64,000 nt of DNA from Stenogyne calaminthoides (lineage: Eukaryota; Streptophyta; Magnoliopsida; Lamiales; Lamiaceae): positions 372,001 through 436,000 of the forward strand of contig JBBCBC010000056.1 in assembly GCA_037126765.1 (NCBI GenBank). The letters are read 5' to 3'. Both the position numbers and the translations under genes were made by a program. The notes under the pieces were generated by a model, which saw only the letters and a program-made list of their open reading frames with translations, did not search any database and was not told the origin of the DNA. Of this stretch, positions 58,485-64,000 are shown piece by piece. Positions within the stretch are counted from its first letter, which is position 1, and the number at the start of each line of letters is the position of its first letter.

Positions 58485-60601
58485 TAAATAAAGAGGATTT
58501 TGTTAGATCTTACTAAGTGTTATCTGACATGTTCTTCGATAATCTTGATAGATCTGAATAATTCAAAGATAGAGTGTCTTCTTGACAATAATAGCTTATC
58601 AAGTTAGATTTTGAAGATTCTCAAGACTCTTGAAGTCTTGACAAGAAACCAAGACTCAAGAAGTTTTTCTTGACAAAAATCAAGACTTCAAATCTAAGTT
58701 TTCTCAAGAAATCTGAAGACTTAGTAATCCCTTCAAGAAATCAAGATGTCAAAATGAAGTTTCGACAAAACAACAAGACTTAAAAAATAGAGTTTTTCAA
58801 GTTTTGAGACTTATTTCAAGAAATCAAGACTGGATATCCATTTTCAAATCAAGACACCTAATGGCTATTTTTCCGAGATCTCTTCTACATTTTCAAGAAA
58901 TCTAGACTCAAGTATCTTACAATAAGAAACTCTTCTCAAGTGAAACACTTGGAGAAATCAAGACTCAACTAAACATTATTTCAAAAATTGAAGACTCTGA
59001 ATAAATCAAGACTTGCTTTGAAACTTTTCAAGACAAAAGTCTCAAAGATCTCTTTGAGACATCAAGACTCAAGACACCAAAGTCTCTCTTGAGATATCAA
59101 GACACTAAGATATAGAAGACCTTTGAGTTTGATATCCCGGAAGACTCAGCTTTATCAATACTTGAAAATTAAATAAAATATTCTCGAGGCAATTGAATAA
59201 TATTTATCCGAAGGCTACAAAACTGAGAAAAACGCAAATATTCAGAAAAATAGATATTGCCCCAGACATTCACATGCAGACAAAAGGAACTAAGTCCAAG
59301 TGTTGTTTAAGGTTATCTCTCTCAGAAAGCGACAGGTCACTGAAGCATGTCAGTAGTACTATGTTCCAGACTGCAAAAAGTGGTGATTGGCTACATGAAA
59401 GCATATTTCCTAAAACATGCAAGGGAATATTCAAACCCAAAAAATAGCCGTTCATCAAACACCATAAGAGGAAACTCATGAAGCTATCTCCTCCAACGGA
59501 TAGTTTTTCAAGAGTGACCTTGGTGAAGTTGCCTATAAATACTAGTGACCCTTTACATTGAGAGGTTACGGGAAATTTGAAATCAACTCAAGAGCTCATT
59601 CGTATTATTGCAAATTGAAGCACTCGAAAAACCTAGAATTTCCCAAGTGTTTCACATTGAAGAGAGCTCATTCACTAAGCCTAGATTGATAAGATATATC
59701 CAAAGCTTAGTAGAGATATACTAGCCTTTGCATTGTACTTATTGTAAAGGATATCTCATCCTAGTGGGAAACCAACCAGAAACCCAAGCCCTTTGTAAGG
59801 TAGTTTGAGTGTGTTTGTTGGTGAGTTGGAGTTGTAAAGAGTTAGTAAGCTACTGTTGAGTTAGCCGTAAAAAATCTCTAGAGAAGAAGTTAATGGCTAG
59901 CTACTTGTGGTAGTCCCAACACATGTGTGTGTTTGAGTTAGTAATTCGCAGTGAAGTCAGCCAGAAAACTCAAGGTAGAAAAGTGAGTAAGTCAAAGTGA
60001 GTCACCGTAAAGCTTTAGGAAGTGGTTAAGAAATTTCTCTGAAGGTCAGAGAGAGTGGATGTAGGAGCTTGAGTCTCTCGAACCACTATAATTGTTGTGT
60101 TGTTTTGCTTTATGTAATCGTGACATTATCTGCTGCATGTTTTTCAATCGAAAAGCATAATTCATCGATATTCAGCTTGAATCAATCCACTGAACTTGCA
60201 TCAAACTGATCACATCCTTAATCACTATTTCATTAAAAGAAGATTTCAAAGAAAGCTAAAACGAGTATAAACTTAGGGTCAACCATTCCGCACACACTTG
60301 AGTAGCTAGAAAAGATAGTTACCAAGTCGAACTACTACCGAGGGTTCAAGAAGATAGTTATCCGATCCAAGCAAAATTTTAGGATCTCCAAAAACTCAGC
60401 CTGGGGGCTAATCCAAGCTTCCGAAAGTAACTCAAGATCATTGTCTCAAGAGACTTTGACTCGTATGATCTGTGGGCTTCGTACAAAATCATCAGACAAC
60501 TCCCACCCATCCGACCTCGAGGAAAGAAAAGTTTTAAAATCAATCGACACGCGTATTCCCCCATACACGCAGGAGACTCTAAGTTAGCACCGGGACCAAC
60601 A
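58485..60601 (+). repeat. 5' LTR of B3
   Basis: Forward LTR-B ending ACCGGGACCAACA at 60601. From 59193 on it is clean (GACATTCACATGCAG, AAGGAACTAAGTCC). From 58485 to 59190 it is degraded: phrases such as GACATGTTCTTCGATAATC and AAATCAAGACTC follow LTR-B order, but the TGTTGGGAG start is not visible. Confidence 0.85.
59534..59541 (+). promoter_or_regulatory. LTR-B TATA box of B3
   Basis: TATAAATA in the context GCCTATAAATACTAG, matching the - strand copies at 39184-39191 and 46119-46126. Confidence 0.7.
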
Positions 60602-60603
60602 AG

Positions 60604-60615
60604 TGGTATCAGAGC
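60604..60615 (+). other. Primer binding site of B3
   Basis: TGGTATCAGAGC two bases after the LTR end, confirming + orientation. Confidence 0.93.
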
Positions 60616-60727
60616 AGTGGTTCAATTTGACCACGTGCTTTGGTAAGCCATAGCCTAAATTTGCTGAAAGACTCTGGTGGTCTACTGAATAGATCTATTT
60701 GTTGATATCTTACAAGGCTCAGTCATC

Positions 60728-61582
60728 ATGCCTTCTAAGAAACTTCCTATGTTCTCAATTGAGAGCTATGACCTATGGAGATTAAGAATGCAGGCTCATC
60801 TGTATTCAAAACATGAAAGAATGTGGAGAGTGGTTTCTGAAGGACCATTCAAATTCACTGTTGTGAATCCCAGAATCACTAATACTGAGAGAAATGATCC
60901 CAGAGATGAATTTCCAAAGTCTGATGATCAACTTACTCCTGATGAGAGAAAGTTAGTCAATCTTGACTACATTGCTAAAGATACTTTGTATAGCACTATT
61001 GATGATGGTGTTATGGGGATGATTTCTCACTGTGAAACTGCAAAAGAAATATGGGACACGCTTGATGTGATTGCTAAGGAAGAAGAACATTCTGAAGAAG
61101 GTTCCAGTTCCTCAGATGAGATTTTCTCAGATAGTGATAGTGATGATATCTGTCTTATGGTTGTGGAGGAGGTGAAAGAAAAGGGCACTGAGCTGAATGA
61201 ATACAACATAGCACTGATGAGTGGAAATGAGTTGGCTCCTGCTGTATGGTATCTGGATAGTGGATGTTCAAGACATATGACAGGATATAAGAAACTAATC
61301 ACTGACTATGTTGAGGAAAAAGGCCCTCAGATCACATTTGGAGACAATTCCAAAGGACAAACTGAAGGATATGGAACTCTTGAAGTTTACTCTGTTCATA
61401 TCCATGGTGTTTCATATGTGTCTGGTCTAAAGTATAAATTGCTCTCTATAAGTCAATTATGTGACAAAGGATTCAATGTTGAGTTCTCAAAGAACTTATG
61501 TTATGTGAAAGACAATACTTCACAGAAAAATCTACTGACTGGTACTAGAAAAGGAAATGTGTATCTTGCTGATTGGAGTTAA
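60728..61582 (+). pseudogene. B3 internally deleted gag fused to protease
   Basis: 284-codon ORF from ATG 60728. Residues 1-116 are the gag capsid N-terminus up to EIWDTLDV. Residues about 117-149 are the acidic IAKEEEHSEEGSSSSDEIF stretch. From residue about 150 (KEKGTELNE) it is the protease, with WYLDSGCSRHMTG (catalytic Asp-Ser-Gly). Compared with B1 two in-frame blocks are missing: about 36886-37660 (rest of capsid plus zinc knuckle) and 35583-36785 (coiled coil and basic region, 1,203 bp). The second deletion has GT...AG ends. The frame stops at TAA 61580-61582, where B1 has a sense codon. The product would lack RNA-binding and most of capsid. Confidence 0.9.
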
Positions 61583-62748
61583 ACTCCTAAAGATATATGT
61601 TTAGTTGCAAAAAGTTCCACTGATACCAGTTGGTTGTGGCACAAAAGAATGAATCACTTAAACTTCAAAACCCTGAATAAACTTGCAAGATTAGCACTTG
61701 TGAGGATGTTACCCAATGAAGTGTTCAGTAAAGAACATATATGTGATGCTTGTCAGAAAGGAAAATAAATCAGAGCATCCTTCAAAAGCAAAGTAGATGT
61801 TTACACGAAAAGAATACTAAAACTCGTTATTTATGGATCTCTTTGGTCCAAGAACACTGTGAGCACTAGTGGCGTAAAATACACACTTGTGGTAGTTGAT
61901 GACTACTCTAGATACACATGGGTCATATTCTTACTTGTAGAAGAAAGAGACTCGCACAAAACCGCCTGAACTCATGAAAAGGCTCAAGATCGAAAAGAAG
62001 AATCTGAGTGTGGTCAAAATCGATCGAGATAAAGGAACCGAGTTTATCAATCATATTATATCCGATTATTAAAAGAAATGGAATAACTCATGAAACATCA
62101 CCGCCGCAAGGACCCCACAAATGTAATGGTGTTCTTTGAAAGAAGAAATAGGACTCGAAAAGAAGTTCGCAAGGACAATGATTCTTGTTTGTCGATATTC
62201 CTAAGAGATTTTGGGTGGGTTATCAACACTTTGCATGCTATTCACGTAACGCATCCATGCTGACCAAGAACCAAGGAAAAACTCCATATGAGCTGTGGAA
62301 TGAAAGGAAGCCTCTTGTTTCTTTCTTTCTTGTGTTTGGTTGCAAGTGTTTCATACACAATAATGGTAAAGATCAGTTGAAAACTTTTGATAGCAAAGCT
62401 GATGAAGGGATATTCTTAGGATATTCTGAAGTCAAGAAAAACCTTCGAGTTTACAACCGTAGGACTCTTATTGTGGAAGAAACACCTCATGTTGTTTTTG
62501 ATGAATCTACTTGTGTTCAGAAGAAACAGGAACATGACTCAAGGGAACTGACCAAGAGAATCACCAGACTTAGCCGTAAAAGAATGATAAAACATCCTCC
62601 GAACCTCGAAAAAGAAGAAGTCACCACTTTCTATGAATGGAGTGAATCGGACTCGCACAAAGAAGTTCGGATGGAAAAACTCGGGATGGTGAGACTCGGG
62701 ATGGAAATTCTCCAATCGGAGGAAAGCCAACACACTGAAGTCGACTAA
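61583..62748 (+). pseudogene. B3 integrase
   Basis: The pre-integrase region (TSWLWHKRMNHLNF, CDACQKG) is readable at 61600-61770. The catalytic core from 61790 to 62180 is badly degraded, although VVVDDYSRYTWVIFLL-like coding is visible near 61885-61940. The open frame 62185-62748 is the C-terminal part: PKRFWVGYQHFACYSRNA, ELWNERKPLVSFFLVFGCKCF and FDSKADEGIFLGYS, then a Lys/Arg-rich link. The clean and degraded stretches change abruptly, as elsewhere in family B. Confidence 0.85.
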
Positions 62749-64000
62749 TCAAACGTACACCCGCCTGCTCGTATGTAATGCCGATGAAGATGTGGTCACA
62801 AACCGAGGCAATCTCCGAATCTATCAACCAAAGGGGAACAAATGTCTCGACAATGTTCTCAATGGAATTTCCCACGAAGATGATTCCCCTTCTCCTTTTC
62901 TGTTGTTCCCTGAATTTAATGAACTACCTGAACCTAATATTTCTGATGTTGAGGATACTACTGAAGGGGGAACATCCAGGAGAAAATGGTTGGATAGTCA
63001 TCCTATAAGTCAGATTGTGGGTGATCTATCGATGGTGTCAAAATAAGAAGGTTCCATGGAGAAAGTGCTTTATTCTCACTGCTTCCTATCCTAAAAAGAA
63101 CTCATCGAGATTGAAGAAGCTCTACAAGATTCATTTTGGATTATTTGCTATGCAAGAAGAGTCAATCGAGTTCTCAAGGAATGAAGTTTGGGAGCTAGTG
63201 GATAGACCTAAGAGGCACAATGTGATTGGAACTAAGTGGGTGTTCAAGAATAAGAGAGATGAAAACAACAACATTGTGAGAACAAGGCAAGGCTAGTTGC
63301 ACAAGGTTATTCCCAAGAAGAAGGCTTGGATTATGATGAAACCTTTGCACCGTTGCAAGACTAGAAGCCATCGATTGTTTCTTGCATATATCGCCCACAT
63401 GAAATTCACATACCTATCGATGGATGTGAAAAGTGCATTTCAATGGTGTGCTTAAGGAAGAGGTTTATGTGGAACAACCTCCCCGGTTTCGCATGTAATG
63501 ACCAAGTTTACGTGCTCGGAAAGCCTTGTATGGTCTTAATCAAGCACCCGAGCATGGTATGATACCCTTTTCGGTTTCTTCTTGACCATGGTTTTATCAA
63601 AGGAACCGCTGATAGAACTCGCTCAGATAGAAGATGGGAAAGACATCTTACTTGTTCAGATTTATGTGGATGACATCATATTTGGATCTCCAAATCATCG
63701 GGCCAGTGAAAAGTTTTCTACCTCGATGAAAGAAAAGTTTGAGATGTCAATGATGGGGAGATGAATTTCTTTCTTGGACTTCGTGAAACAAACTAAGGAA
63801 GGAATCTTCATCAATCAAGCAAAATACACCGAGATCCGATTGCAAAGTATGGTGTATGACTGGTGCAATGCGCTTAGAATTCCTATGAATACTAACTACA
63901 AGATGGATCCCGATCCTCAAGGCAAATCAAGAAATCACACCGATTATAGAGGATCATTGGATCATCGCAATATCTCACGACAGTAGGCCCGATATAACAT
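62749..64000 (+). pseudogene. B3 reverse transcriptase, incomplete at window end
   Basis: Link region (LFPEFNELPEPN at about 62900, KWLDSHPISQIVGDL), then RT in frames 63015-63296 (NEVWELVDRPKRHNVIGTKWVFKNKRDENN), a damaged stretch 63300-63560, and 63582-63764 with YVDD at 63663-63674 followed by SPNHRASEKFSTSM. The last frame (63774-63986) continues with KEGIFINQAKYT. RNase H and ORF3 would lie beyond 64000. Confidence 0.88.

Larger units (their letters stand above)
58485..64000 (+). mobile_element. Family B element B3, + strand, runs off the window
   Basis: LTR-B in forward orientation, primer site, internally deleted gag-protease, integrase and RT, continuing past 64000. It lies head to head with B2, so the two form a large imperfect inverted repeat centred near 58480. 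Confidence 0.88.

Noticed and set aside
45670..64000. The B2/B3 inverted repeat as a simple folded-back read artefact
   Set aside because: B3 has two gag deletions that B2 lacks and differs at other sites, so the arms are separate element copies. The centre may still be badly assembled.

Overview
This window looks like intergenic heterochromatin of a flowering plant, made almost entirely of nested and broken retrotransposons. I see no convincing host gene, rRNA, tRNA or CRISPR array. The plant assignment rests on Ty1/copia elements primed from the initiator-Met tRNA (TGGTATCAGAGC), a plant-type LINE with zf-RVT and RNase H domains, a CACTA-type transposon end, AT-rich DNA and TA microsatellites. 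I cannot name the species.

Three LTR families recur. Family A (TGTTGG...CCAACA, about 1.3-1.9 kb, forward TATAAATA) gives element A1 (12-11259), element A2 (20076-31410), two solo LTRs and several fragments. Family B (about 1.9-2.1 kb, ends CCCAACA on the + strand when the element lies on -) gives B1 (34551-45128, rearranged), B2 (45670-~58480, - strand, near-complete) and B3 (~58485 to beyond 64000, + strand), plus a solo LTR inside A1. Family C gives two solo LTRs. Target-site duplications (TSDs) of 5 bp could be read directly for six insertions: AGAGT, TGAAG, ATCTT, TATGG, TCACA and CTTTC.

Layout: 12-11259 A1, its pol split by a solo LTR-B; 11260-12216 the end of a CACTA-type DNA transposon; 12217-18327 AT-rich DNA with LTR-A fragments and an unclassified block; 18328-34550 a LINE 3' fragment (- strand) split by a nest (LINE > solo LTR-C > A2 > solo LTR-C and inverted solo LTR-A) and by a further solo LTR-A; 34551-45128 a tandem recombinant of family B; 45129-45669 an LTR-A scrap; 45670-58480 B2; 58485-64000 B3, head to head with B2.

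Family B elements carry gag and pol (protease, integrase, RT, RNase H) and then an extra open reading frame of about 1,190 codons between pol and the polypurine tract. It is present in two copies (40300-43895 and 47230-50750). It sits where Sireviruses carry an env-like gene, but I see no membrane segment, and its function is unknown.

The most striking signal is not a gene. Between paired repeat copies, differences concentrate at CAG/CTG trinucleotides, which become CGA/TCG/CCG-like strings in patches. In one aligned pair I hand-counted about 37 CAG/CTG sites against 2. Plant transposons are heavily methylated at CHG sites, so this looks like methylation-dependent basecalling error in a long-read assembly, not mutation. 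Many frameshifts and stops listed here may therefore be consensus errors.
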